Source: an uncultured Bacilli bacterium
GTDB taxonomy: Bacteria > Bacillota_I > Bacilli_A > RF39 > UBA660
Direction: 5' to 3'
Length of the DNA stretch: 12,764 nucleotides
Assembly: GCA_947587565.1 (NCBI GenBank)
Contig: CANPYA010000024.1
Span: 1 to 12,764, forward strand
The notes under the pieces were generated by a model, which had not been told where the DNA came from, did no database searches, and saw nothing but the letters and a program-made list of their open reading frames with translations. Position 1 is the stretch's first letter. Each line of letters opens with the position of its first letter. The translations under genes were made by a program, and so were the position numbers. Below are positions 5,509 through 12,235 of the stretch, piece after piece.

Positions 5509-6750
5509 GTGCGTAAGAGAAAGTTTAAGAAAAATGTCCGATATTTTATGATCATATTTTTATTAATTGGCTTAGGTATAGGTTTTTTATATGTAACTAA
5601 AAATTATAATTTAAAAGATAATAATATTAAGGAAAATAATCTTAGTAAAGAAGATGATAAAAATACTGATAATGATACTGATGATAAAAGAGGTGCTAAA
5701 GTAACTTTAGTTGGCGATTTTCTTTTTGAACAACCTTTTTATGATAGTATCGATAAAGGTGATGATATCAATAATTATTTTAAAAATGTTAAGAAATATT
5801 TTTTAGATGATGATTTATCGATTGGTAATATGGAAGTAGTTATTGGAAATGATAGTTTAAAACCTAGTGGCGTGGGCTTCAATTTTTGTGCTCCCGAATA
5901 TATTGGAAATTTAGTTAATACTTTAGATTTAGAAGTTTTAAGTACCGCAAATAATCACACTTTTGATAGAGGAGTTGATGGCATTAATTCCAGTGTTAAT
6001 TATTTTAAGAATAAAACAGATATTATGACGGTGGGTACGCATTTAACTAACTCAACTGATACCGATTTAAATAAATTAAATATTAAAGAAGTTAATGGGA
6101 TTAAATTTGGCTTTGTCGCATATACTTATGGCACGAATCAAGTCGTACCGAAAGAATATCGGAAGTTTGTGAATTTGTTTAAAGACCCGGATACTAAAAC
6201 AATGACGGAAGAGTATAAAGAAAAAATAACAAAAGAAGTAAATAGTTTAAGAAGTGAAGTTGATGTCGTAGTAGCTATCGTCCACTGGGGTATTGAATTT
6301 ACCCATACACCAAATAATGAACAAAAAGAAATGGCCGAGTTTTTAAACAACTTAGGAGTTGATATTATATTAGGATCCCATTCCCATAGTATTGAACCTA
6401 TTGAATGGATTGGCGATACTCACAAAACTTTAGTATATTATTCTCTAGGTAATTTTGTTTCTGCTGATGATGATGTAAGCAGGGCTGGGGAAGATTTTGA
6501 TAATGCTTATCAAGTTGGTTTACTTTCGACTTTAAATGTTACTAAAGAGAATAATAAAATAACGATAGATGATATCAAAACGGAACCAATTATAAATTAT
6601 TATGATAAAGATTTAAGAAACTTTGAATTAATTCCTTTTTCCGAATATAATGCTACTTATGAAACTAGTCATTATCGCTATCAATATAATTTTAATAAGA
6701 ATTTTATTCAAAATATGTACAATCAAGTTATTTCGGAAGAATATCGTTAA
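5509..6750 (+). CDS. Membrane-anchored CapA-family metallophosphoesterase-like protein
   Basis: A 413-residue protein. A basic N-terminus (RKRKFKK) and one membrane segment at about 12-30 anchor it with the catalytic part outside; an Asn/Asp-rich linker (about 32-60) follows. The domain is the PGA_cap/CapA type of the calcineurin-like superfamily: G69-D70 in TLVGDFLF, a GNME block (about 106-109), N148-N149-H150, H259-W260-G261 and G-S-H291-S-H293, then a SLGNF motif. All expected metal-binding motifs are present. CapA of poly-gamma-glutamate synthesis belongs here, but no capB or capC homologue is nearby, so a lone cell-surface phosphoesterase is more likely. Start is GTG 5509, with AAAGAGGG ending 7 bases before it. 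Confidence 0.9.
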   Translation: MRKRKFKKNVRYFMIIFLLIGLGIGFLYVTKNYNLKDNNIKENNLSKEDDKNTDNDTDDKRGAKVTLVGDFLFEQPFYDSIDKGDDINNYFKNVKKYFLDDDLSIGNMEVVIGNDSLKPSGVGFNFCAPEYIGNLVNTLDLEVLSTANNHTFDRGVDGINSSVNYFKNKTDIMTVGTHLTNSTDTDLNKLNIKEVNGIKFGFVAYTYGTNQVVPKEYRKFVNLFKDPDTKTMTEEYKEKITKEVNSLRSEVDVVVAIVHWGIEFTHTPNNEQKEMAEFLNNLGVDIILGSHSHSIEPIEWIGDTHKTLVYYSLGNFVSADDDVSRAGEDFDNAYQVGLLSTLNVTKENNKITIDDIKTEPIINYYDKDLRNFELIPFSEYNATYETSHYRYQYNFNKNFIQNMYNQVISEEYR

Positions 6751-6754
6751 TTTT

Positions 6755-6771
6755 GGAATTTTTATCATTCC
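6755..6771 (+). repeat. Short inverted repeat after the CapA-like gene
   Basis: GGAAT/ATTCC with a 7-nt loop, five bases after the stop codon. There is no T-run after it, so it is not a convincing intrinsic terminator. It lies before spoVS and the SpoVS ribosome site (AAAGGAAT) repeats the GGAAT word. Confidence 0.3.
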
Positions 6772-6808
6772 TCCTCATATATTTAATTAGATAAGAAAGG
6801 AATGTATT

Positions 6809-7069
6809 ATGGAAATTTTAAAAGTATCTAGCAAGTCAAATCCGAGTAAAGTAGCGGGTGCCATTGCCAACATTTACCGGGAAAAAGGAACAGTGGAATT
6901 ACAAACTATTGGCGCAGGTTCGCTAAATCAAGCGATTAAAGCGATAGCAATATGTCGTGGATTTGTCGCCCCAACTGGAGATAATTTAGTAGTTATTCCA
7001 GCATTTAATGATATTACCATTAATGGTGAACAAAAAACAGCGATTAAATTAATCGTCGAAACTAAATAA
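6809..7069 (+). CDS. spoVS: Stage V sporulation protein S
   Basis: An 86-residue protein, the full SpoVS length. It carries the conserved start MEILKVSSKSNPSKVAGAIA, the central IGAGSLNQAIKAIAICRGFV block and the PAFNDITINGEQKTAIKLIVE end, close to the Bacillus protein throughout. SpoVS is an Alba-like nucleic-acid-binding protein; in Bacillus its loss affects septation and coat assembly during sporulation, yet it is also kept in several non-sporulating groups, so it does not prove sporulation here. AAAGGA lies 8 bases before the ATG. No sigma-A promoter is obvious in the 58-base gap upstream, so it may be read through from the CapA-like gene or use another sigma factor. A bidirectional hairpin follows. 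Confidence 0.97.
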   Translation: MEILKVSSKSNPSKVAGAIANIYREKGTVELQTIGAGSLNQAIKAIAICRGFVAPTGDNLVVIPAFNDITINGEQKTAIKLIVETK

Positions 7070-7078
7070 GATAAAATA

Positions 7079-7107
7079 AAATTGACTAGGTAACTAATCA
7101 ATTTTTT
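7079..7107. terminator. Bidirectional terminator between convergent spoVS and the tail-anchored gene
   Basis: Hairpin AATTGACTAG/CTAATCAATT (one C-A mismatch) with a GTAA loop. It is followed by TTTTTT on the plus strand and, on the minus strand, by a TTTTATTTTAT tail, so it can serve both genes. Confidence 0.8.
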
Positions 7108-7723
7108 AATGGTTAAAAATAAAGAAAATAATGTACAAACAAGTTGCAACAATAGTACCTGCTACCAGTAAGAATAAAGTAAATCCGGCATTAGTATATT
7201 TTCTAATATCATCTAATAGAGGTGTTTCATCAACTTTATAAAAACCATTAGGGTTAGTTAAAACTAACTTTTTACCATTACTTTTACCACTGGCCATTAA
7301 AGAATCATAATTATTAATTTTATCATTTATTAAAGAAAAGCCCGGTTTAGTTTGAAAATAATCATCATAGCTAATGTTTATAGGCATTCCAAACATAGTA
7401 TCTAAAAATTCATAGTTAGCATCACCACTAGTAAATGCTTCATGAATTTTTAAATAATTATCCATATAATGACTAATAAATGATCCTTCAAATTCAGTTA
7501 AAGAATCTTTATATAACAATTCTAACATATAGATAACTTGATATATTTCTTTAGGTTGCATTAAAAATAAATTAGGATTTATACTCCCTAAATTAACATT
7601 AATTAAAGGCATAGCGTAATGTTCGTTATTAAAATTTAAAGTAAGCATATTGTTTTGGATGCTAAAAAATTGTAAACTTTCATAAGAATTTTGTAAATTT
7701 TTCAAAATATCTTCATTACGCAT
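7106..7723 (-). CDS. Tail-anchored membrane protein of unknown family
   Basis: A 205-residue protein with a soluble part of about 175 residues and one C-terminal membrane segment (about 179-202, GFTLFLLVAGTIVATCLYII) followed only by FFIFNH, so it should face the cytoplasm with a tail anchor. I recognise no family. The soluble part has a mixed strand/helix look, an MQPKEIYQVIYMLELLYKDSL helix and a late NPNGFYKVDETPLLDDIRKY segment, with no clustered Cys, His or catalytic motif. The ATG start has AGGTGATT just upstream. It is convergent with spoVS and divergent from sufB. Nothing in it suggests a pseudogene. Confidence 0.75.
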   Translation of the reverse strand: MRNEDILKNLQNSYESLQFFSIQNNMLTLNFNNEHYAMPLINVNLGSINPNLFLMQPKEIYQVIYMLELLYKDSLTEFEGSFISHYMDNYLKIHEAFTSGDANYEFLDTMFGMPINISYDDYFQTKPGFSLINDKINNYDSLMASGKSNGKKLVLTNPNGFYKVDETPLLDDIRKYTNAGFTLFLLVAGTIVATCLYIIFFIFNH

Positions 7724-7744
7724 TTCTAATCACCTATTATAATA

Positions 7745-7773
7745 ATTCTAACAAACTAAATTAAAAAAAACAA
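7745..7773 (-). promoter_or_regulatory. Promoter of the tail-anchored protein gene
   Basis: On the minus strand TTGTTT (7768-7773), a 17-bp spacer and TAGAAT (7745-7750) preceded by TGT, an extended -10. A TATAAT nearer the gene would place the start inside the ribosome site and is less likely. Confidence 0.5.
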
Positions 7774-7791
7774 TAAGAAAACATTGTTTTT
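7766..7791. repeat. Inverted repeat carrying both divergent -35 boxes
   Basis: AAAAACAAT (7766-7774) and ATTGTTTTT (7783-7791) are perfect 9-bp arms 8 bases apart. Each arm contains the TTGTTT -35 box of one of the two divergent genes. It could be a shared operator or simply the symmetry of two similar promoters. Confidence 0.5.
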
Positions 7792-7812
7792 AAACCTAAA
7801 TTATTGTATTAT
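7784..7812 (+). promoter_or_regulatory. Promoter of sufB
   Basis: TTGTTT (7784-7789), 17 bp, TATTAT (7807-7812). The expected start is very close to the ribosome binding site AAGGGAG, giving an unusually short leader. Confidence 0.45.
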
Positions 7813-7832
7813 TTAAAAAGGGAGATGGGTTT

Positions 7833-9125
7833 ATGAAACAAGAGCTTAATAAAGATTTCATTATTTGGCTTTCTCATAAAAAAGGGGAAGATGCGAAAAT
7901 GTTAGATTTTCGTCTTAAATCTTTTGAGGCGTTTCAAAAACTAGAAAATCCGCATTTTGGCCCTAAATTAGATCTTGATTTTACGAAAATAAATTATTAT
8001 AAAAGTGATATGGATAAAGTTACGGATAAATGGGAGAATGTTAATACTGATATCAAGAATACTTTTGCCTCTTTAGGGGTAATTTCCGCGGAAGAAAATT
8101 ATTTAGATGGGGTTTCTAATCAATATGAAAGTGAAGTAGTTTATCATAAGAATAAAACTAGTAAAGATATAATCTTTATGAGTACCGATGAGGCTTTAAA
8201 AAAATATCCGGAATTATTTTATAAATATTTTAATAATTTAGTTAAGTATGATGAAAATAAATATACGGCTTTAAATGGGGCTTTATGGAGTGGGGGTTCA
8301 TTTATTTATATTCCACCCCATACTACTTTAGATAGACCTTTGCAAAGTTATTTTAGAATTAATAGTGAATCTTTAGGGCAATTTGAAAGAACCATTATTA
8401 TCGTTGATGATTACAGTAATTTAGAATATATTGAAGGTTGTACCGCGACTAGTTATAGTACATCATCTTTACACGCTGGTGTAGTGGAAATTTATGTCGG
8501 AAAACACGCGAGTTGCAGGTATTCCACTATTCAAAATTGGTCAACGGATGTTTATAATTTAGTAACGAAAAGAGCGATTGTCGATGATGATGGTCGGATG
8601 GAATGGATTGATGGCAATATTGGATCAAGTGTAACCATGAAATATCCGAGTTGTATTTTAAAAGGTGATAATTCTAGAGGTAATAGTTTATCCATTGCGT
8701 ATGCTAAAAAAGGGCAATCTTTAGATGCGGGTGCCAAAATGATTCATTTAGGTAAAAATACTAAAAGTAATATTATTAGTAAAAGTATTGCCGAAAATGG
8801 TGGAGTAAGTAATTACCGGGGAATGGTTAAAATAACTAAGAATTCCTTAGGTAGTGAAGCCAAAGTTAAATGTGATACTTTAATATTAGATAATATATCA
8901 TGTAGTAATACGTATCCAACAAATGTCGTAGAAAATGATACTAGTACTTTAGAACATGAAGCAACCATTTCCAAGGTGAGTGAAGAAAAATTACATTATT
9001 TAATGAGTAAAGGTTTAACGGAAGATAGAGCTAAAGAATTATTAGTGATGGGCTTTATCGCCGATTTTAAAAAAGAACTACCAATGGAATATGCTGTCGA
9101 ATTAAATCGTTTAATAAAAGATTAA
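7833..9125 (+). CDS. sufB: Fe-S cluster assembly scaffold protein SufB
   Basis: A 430-residue SufB/SufD-family protein; the C-terminal block fits SufB rather than SufD. SufB is the cytoplasmic scaffold on which the SufBCD complex builds Fe-S clusters. Recognisable parts are GALWSGGSFIYIPP near 150 (in SufB usually followed by the start of the beta-helix), the repeated beta-strands of the helix core through about 190-350, C357 in the loop where E. coli SufB has its essential cysteine, E374-HEAT, and the ending FKKELPMEYAVELNRLI. It is somewhat shorter than the Bacillus protein (about 465). Start ATG has GGGAG 8 bases upstream. No sufC, sufD, sufS or sufU lies beside it: the neighbours are an unknown membrane protein and ssb, and the gene has its own promoter and terminator. 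Confidence 0.93.
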   Translation: MKQELNKDFIIWLSHKKGEDAKMLDFRLKSFEAFQKLENPHFGPKLDLDFTKINYYKSDMDKVTDKWENVNTDIKNTFASLGVISAEENYLDGVSNQYESEVVYHKNKTSKDIIFMSTDEALKKYPELFYKYFNNLVKYDENKYTALNGALWSGGSFIYIPPHTTLDRPLQSYFRINSESLGQFERTIIIVDDYSNLEYIEGCTATSYSTSSLHAGVVEIYVGKHASCRYSTIQNWSTDVYNLVTKRAIVDDDGRMEWIDGNIGSSVTMKYPSCILKGDNSRGNSLSIAYAKKGQSLDAGAKMIHLGKNTKSNIISKSIAENGGVSNYRGMVKITKNSLGSEAKVKCDTLILDNISCSNTYPTNVVENDTSTLEHEATISKVSEEKLHYLMSKGLTEDRAKELLVMGFIADFKKELPMEYAVELNRLIKD

Positions 9126-9127
9126 AA

Positions 9128-9160
9128 GTTACCAAAGATATTATTTTGGTAATTTTTTTA
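9128..9160 (+). terminator. Intrinsic terminator of sufB
   Basis: Eight-bp stem TTACCAAA/TTTGGTAA (9129-9136 and 9145-9152) with an 8-nt loop and seven Ts. Confidence 0.9.
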
Positions 9161-9257
9161 AGTCATTTTTATATATAAAATTGGTTTTATTTTTAGAACT
9201 ATTTATTGGTAATCTGCAGTTAGGTAAAAATCTTTTTTTATGATAATCTTTATCTTG
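9161..9257 (+). other. Intergenic stretch before ssb with no clear signal
   Basis: The gap between the sufB terminator and the ssb ribosome site is very AT-rich. TATAT-type words occur (about 9169-9180), but I could not pair a -10 with a -35 at 16-18 bp. A small GATAA/TTATC repeat at 9242-9254 precedes the ribosome site. A promoter for ssb must lie here but I cannot place it. Confidence 0.4.
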
Positions 9258-9269
9258 AAAGGAGGTTTT

Positions 9270-9638
9270 ATGTTGAACAATGTTATTTTAGTTGGTAGAT
9301 TAACGCAAGACCCAGAAATAGTCGAAATCGAAAAAGATAAAAAAGTGACAACTGTCATTTTAGCTGTTAATCGTAATTTTAAAAATTCTGATGGTATTTA
9401 TGAGACTGATTTTATTCGTTGTATTCTTTGGAATAGTGTTGCCTCAACTACCACCGAATATTGTCGTGTTGGTGATGTCATTGGGGTTAAAGGTCGTTTA
9501 CAAACTAGTAAGTATGAAGATGAAAATAAGAAAACCCATTATGTTACCGATGTTATCGCCGAAAGAGTTACATTCTTATCAACTAATAAGAAACAAGAAA
9601 AGAATGAAGATAGTAGTAGTGTTAAGGAAGGTGAATAA
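9270..9638 (+). CDS. ssb: Single-stranded DNA-binding protein, SsbB-like (no acidic tip)
   Basis: A 122-residue OB-fold SSB. Residues 1-104 match the family: LNNVILVGRLTQDPE at the front, VTTVILAVNRNF, ETDFIRCILWNSVAS, VGDVIGVKGRLQTSKYED and a final strand ending ERVTFL. SSB tetramers coat single-stranded DNA in replication, repair or transformation. The tail is only about 18 residues, KKQEKNEDSSSVKEGE, and lacks the DDDLPF-type tip through which the main SSB recruits partner proteins. Together with its solitary position (not between rpsF and rpsR) this suggests a second, SsbB-like copy, though I cannot see the rest of the genome. A perfect AAAGGAGG precedes ATG 9270; the upstream in-frame ATG 9240 has no ribosome site, and TTG 9273 is a close alternative. 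Confidence 0.93.
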   Translation: MLNNVILVGRLTQDPEIVEIEKDKKVTTVILAVNRNFKNSDGIYETDFIRCILWNSVASTTTEYCRVGDVIGVKGRLQTSKYEDENKKTHYVTDVIAERVTFLSTNKKQEKNEDSSSVKEGE

Positions 9639-9655
9639 AAAACTTCCTTTTAATT
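9624..9655 (+). terminator. Terminator overlapping the ssb stop codon
   Basis: Seven-bp stem AAGGAAG/CTTCCTT (9624-9630 and 9643-9649) with a 12-nt loop holding the TAA, then TT-AA-TTT. The T-run is short, so termination may be partial. Confidence 0.6.
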
Positions 9656-9689
9656 TGGGATTAAAAATCATAAAAAATTAATCTTTCAT

Positions 9690-9695
9690 TATAAT
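9690..9695 (+). promoter_or_regulatory. Possible -10 box for the deacetylase-like gene
   Basis: A perfect TATAAT 18 bases before the start codon; no matching -35 is visible at 16-18 bp. Confidence 0.35.
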
Positions 9696-9713
9696 TATAT
9701 TAAGGTGAAGTTA

Positions 9714-10493
9714 ATGATTAAACTTTTTAAATACTTAGGAATAACGGCTTTACTTTTATTTGGCTTTTATTATACCGAAAAGATGAGTAATATTGTGGTA
9801 AGTAATAGTGCTCTTGTAAGTGAAATTAATGATAATTCCAAGGATTATAATGTTTCTGCGGTAAGTGCCATTATTGATGATGATTATATTATACCTGGTT
9901 TAAATGGTTATGCCGTAAATGTCTTAAAAAGTTATAATAATATGCGTTTTTTAGATACTTTTAATTCTTACTATTTAGAATATGATAAAATACTACCCAA
10001 TATATCTTTGGAAAATAATAAAGATAAAATTATTAAATATGGTAATGCTTTAAAGAAAAGTGTGGCTATAATAATTCAAGATAATATTGATGTAATTGAT
10101 TATGCGAAAGAAAAAGAAATTAAAATAACAAGGTTAGTGGATAGACATACTTATGATAGAAAAGAAGCTTATGAACAAATTAATAATGATTATGAAGAGT
10201 ATAATAAAGTTGAATCAATGTTAAATAATGCTAATGTTAATAAAAATATTTGTTATATAAATAATAATATTATTGATATATGCAAAGAAAAAAAGAAATA
10301 TTTAGTAGAGAGTAGTTTAACTTTAAATAATTATAATTTAGCTAGTATTAAAGATAAGATTAAAAGTGGTTATATAATTTTAATAAATAATAATGTTTCT
10401 TTAACGGATTTTAAAATTTTAGTAAGACAAATATATTATCAAGATTTAGATATAGTTTATTTAAGTGATTTAATTACCGAAGAAAGAGACTAG
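9714..10493 (+). CDS. Polysaccharide-deacetylase-like protein, apparently non-catalytic, membrane-anchored
   Basis: A 259-residue protein with an N-terminal hydrophobic segment (about 7-20) that anchors or exports it. The order IIPGLNG (59-65), KSYNNM (72-77), FNSYYLEYDKILPNISL and a GN..KKSVAIII strand is what I remember of Firmicutes polysaccharide-deacetylase-family proteins ahead of their NodB barrel, and the ending SGYIILINNN...LVRQIYYQDLDIVYLSDLITE matches the last strands of that barrel. The DD and HxxSH metal motifs expected in an active deacetylase are absent: the first strand reads AIIIQDN, and no HSH pair is found. It may therefore bind glycan or be a regulator; this is inference. 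Two cysteines (about 180 and 190) could pair outside the cell. ATG 9714 is favoured because AAGGTGA lies 5 bases upstream; GTG 9705 is the in-frame alternative. Confidence 0.65.
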   Translation: MIKLFKYLGITALLLFGFYYTEKMSNIVVSNSALVSEINDNSKDYNVSAVSAIIDDDYIIPGLNGYAVNVLKSYNNMRFLDTFNSYYLEYDKILPNISLENNKDKIIKYGNALKKSVAIIIQDNIDVIDYAKEKEIKITRLVDRHTYDRKEAYEQINNDYEEYNKVESMLNNANVNKNICYINNNIIDICKEKKKYLVESSLTLNNYNLASIKDKIKSGYIILINNNVSLTDFKILVRQIYYQDLDIVYLSDLITEERD

Positions 10494-10511
10494 ACTTTAA
10501 TCTCTTTTTTT
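10483..10511 (+). terminator. Terminator overlapping the stop codon of the deacetylase-like gene
   Basis: Seven-bp stem AAAGAGA/TCTCTTT (10483-10489 and 10501-10507) with an 11-nt loop containing the stop codon, then further Ts. Confidence 0.8.
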
Positions 10512-10519
10512 GTTATAAT
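10511..10519 (+). promoter_or_regulatory. Extended -10 promoter for the RNase J2 gene
   Basis: TG-T-TATAAT begins at the last T of the preceding terminator. The -35 position falls within the hairpin and is weak, as at the tRNA-Leu/nuclease junction. Confidence 0.6.
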
Positions 10520-10557
10520 TATTCCTAGAAAAAGAACTTTTAGAAAGAGTGATTAAA

Positions 10558-12195
10558 TTGAGTAAAATTAAGATTTTTGGCTTGGGTGGCCTTGCTGAAA
10601 ATGGCAAAAATTCCTATGTTATTGAAATTGATAATGATATTTTTGTTTTTGATTGTGGTTTAAAGTATGCAAATTCCAATCTTTTAGGTATCGATTATAT
10701 TATGCCGGATTTTAGTTATTTAGTTAAAAATAAAAAAAGAATTAAAGGTATTTTTATAACGCATGGTCATAGTGAAAATATGGGTAGTATTACGGATTTA
10801 GTAAAAGATTTACCATTTATTAAAATATATGCCACTAAATTTACCAAATTTGTTTTAGAAGAATATGGGGTAAGTGATAAAAATATTGTGGAAATTAAAC
10901 CCCATAAAAAAATAAATTTTGATAATAATATTTCAATATTTCCCATTTCGGTTTCTCATAGTATTCCGGATGCGGTTATGTATGTTATAAATTCCAAAGA
11001 TGGAGCAATTTGTTATACCGGAGACTTCGTGATTGATCCAACAATGCTTGGTTCATATGACATGGATTTAGGAAAGATTGCTTATGTTGGTAAACAAGGT
11101 GTTTTATGTTTATTATGTGAATCAAGTTTCTCAGAACGCCATGGCCATACTTCACCCCAACATCGTTTAGAAGAATATTTTAAAGATATTATTAAACATA
11201 ATGAAAAAAGAATTTTATTTTCCCTTTTACCATATCATTTATATACGATTACGGATATTTTTAATGCGGCGAGAAATACCCATCGGAAAATTGTTATTAT
11301 GGGTAAAAAATTACAAAATGTGGTTAACTTTGCGATTAAAGAAAAGTATTTAGAAATTGAACCAAATATTATTGGGGATTTATCAAATATTAATGATGAT
11401 AATGCCATTCTTTTAATTAGTGACGAAAGGACTAATCCATATGCTAATGTTAGTAAAATACTTCATGGTTATGATAAATATATAACACTAAAAAATACTG
11501 ATACTATCGTATTTGCCGAGCCAAGATATGATAGTAATGAAAAAACTTTAGTAAAACTAGAAAATGAACTAGCAATGTTTGGCTGTAATATTGTGAACTT
11601 ACCTAGTGATAAAATTATTTTACATCATCCATCTAGTGAAGACTTAATGTTAATGATTAAACTTGTTCAACCAAAATATTATATGCCTGTTAAAGGTGAA
11701 TACCGGTATATGGTTAATAATGCTAATTTAGCGAGTCGCTTAGGTATAAAGGCCGAAAATATCATTTTAAAACAAAATGGGGAAGTCGTAACCTTTGAAG
11801 ATGGAAAATTAATTCAAAACTTTGAAAAAATTAAAGTCAATGATGTTTTAATTGATGGTATATCATCTGAAGATGTTGGGGAACTTGTTATTAAAGACCG
11901 GGAAATGTTATCGGAAAATGGTATTGTTTTAATAAGTGCTACGATATCTAAAAAAGATAAAGTCTTATTAGTAGGACCTGAAGTTACCACCAGAGGATTT
12001 ATTTATGTTAAAGATTCCGCTTATTTAATTAGTGAGATTAAAAAGATCTGTGAAAATATAATTATCAGAAATATTACACCAAATTATGTTGATTATAATA
12101 AAATTAAAGTAGAAATTAGAGAAGAATTAAGTAATTACTTATATGAAGAAACTGAATGTAAACCAATGATTATCGCGGTTGTTCAAGAAGTATAA
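10558..12195 (+). CDS. rnjB: RNase J2 with strongly degenerate active site
   Basis: A 545-residue, full-length RNase J (metallo-beta-lactamase, beta-CASP insert, C-terminal domain ending KPMIIAVVQEV). RNase J1/J2 are 5' exo/endoribonucleases of mRNA decay and rRNA maturation in Bacilli. The metal motif HxHxDH reads H69-G-H71-S-E73-N74, and the late PVHGEYR reads P-V-K379-GEYR; Bacillus RNase J2, as I recall, has HGHDEN and PVNGEYR, so this is the J2 type. H134 (HSIPD) and D156 (TGDF) remain. Further changes go beyond J2: LLSDS becomes LLCES, the SN..R site becomes PYHLYT, TGSQGEP becomes ISDERTNP and HVSGH becomes IILHH. A catalytic role looks unlikely; it probably partners an active RNase J1 encoded elsewhere. 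Start is TTG 10558, led by AAAGAGTGAT; GTG 10549 would lack a ribosome site. Confidence 0.92.
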   Translation: MSKIKIFGLGGLAENGKNSYVIEIDNDIFVFDCGLKYANSNLLGIDYIMPDFSYLVKNKKRIKGIFITHGHSENMGSITDLVKDLPFIKIYATKFTKFVLEEYGVSDKNIVEIKPHKKINFDNNISIFPISVSHSIPDAVMYVINSKDGAICYTGDFVIDPTMLGSYDMDLGKIAYVGKQGVLCLLCESSFSERHGHTSPQHRLEEYFKDIIKHNEKRILFSLLPYHLYTITDIFNAARNTHRKIVIMGKKLQNVVNFAIKEKYLEIEPNIIGDLSNINDDNAILLISDERTNPYANVSKILHGYDKYITLKNTDTIVFAEPRYDSNEKTLVKLENELAMFGCNIVNLPSDKIILHHPSSEDLMLMIKLVQPKYYMPVKGEYRYMVNNANLASRLGIKAENIILKQNGEVVTFEDGKLIQNFEKIKVNDVLIDGISSEDVGELVIKDREMLSENGIVLISATISKKDKVLLVGPEVTTRGFIYVKDSAYLISEIKKICENIIIRNITPNYVDYNKIKVEIREELSNYLYEETECKPMIIAVVQEV

Positions 12196-12235
12196 AATAA
12201 TAAAAATCATCCATATTAAATGTAGGGTGATATAA

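Noticed and set aside
5509..6750. A poly-gamma-glutamate capsule locus.
   Set aside because: Only a CapA-like protein is present; no capB, capC or capE-like gene lies nearby.
9636..9681. In the +1 frame past the ssb stop the sequence reads KKLPFN, like the missing SSB LPF tip, suggesting a frameshift.
   Set aside because: The LPF codons are the descending arm of the ssb terminator (CTTCCTTTT), the reading continues into NLGLKIIKN rather than stopping, and no acidic residues precede it. Coincidence is more likely than a frameshift.
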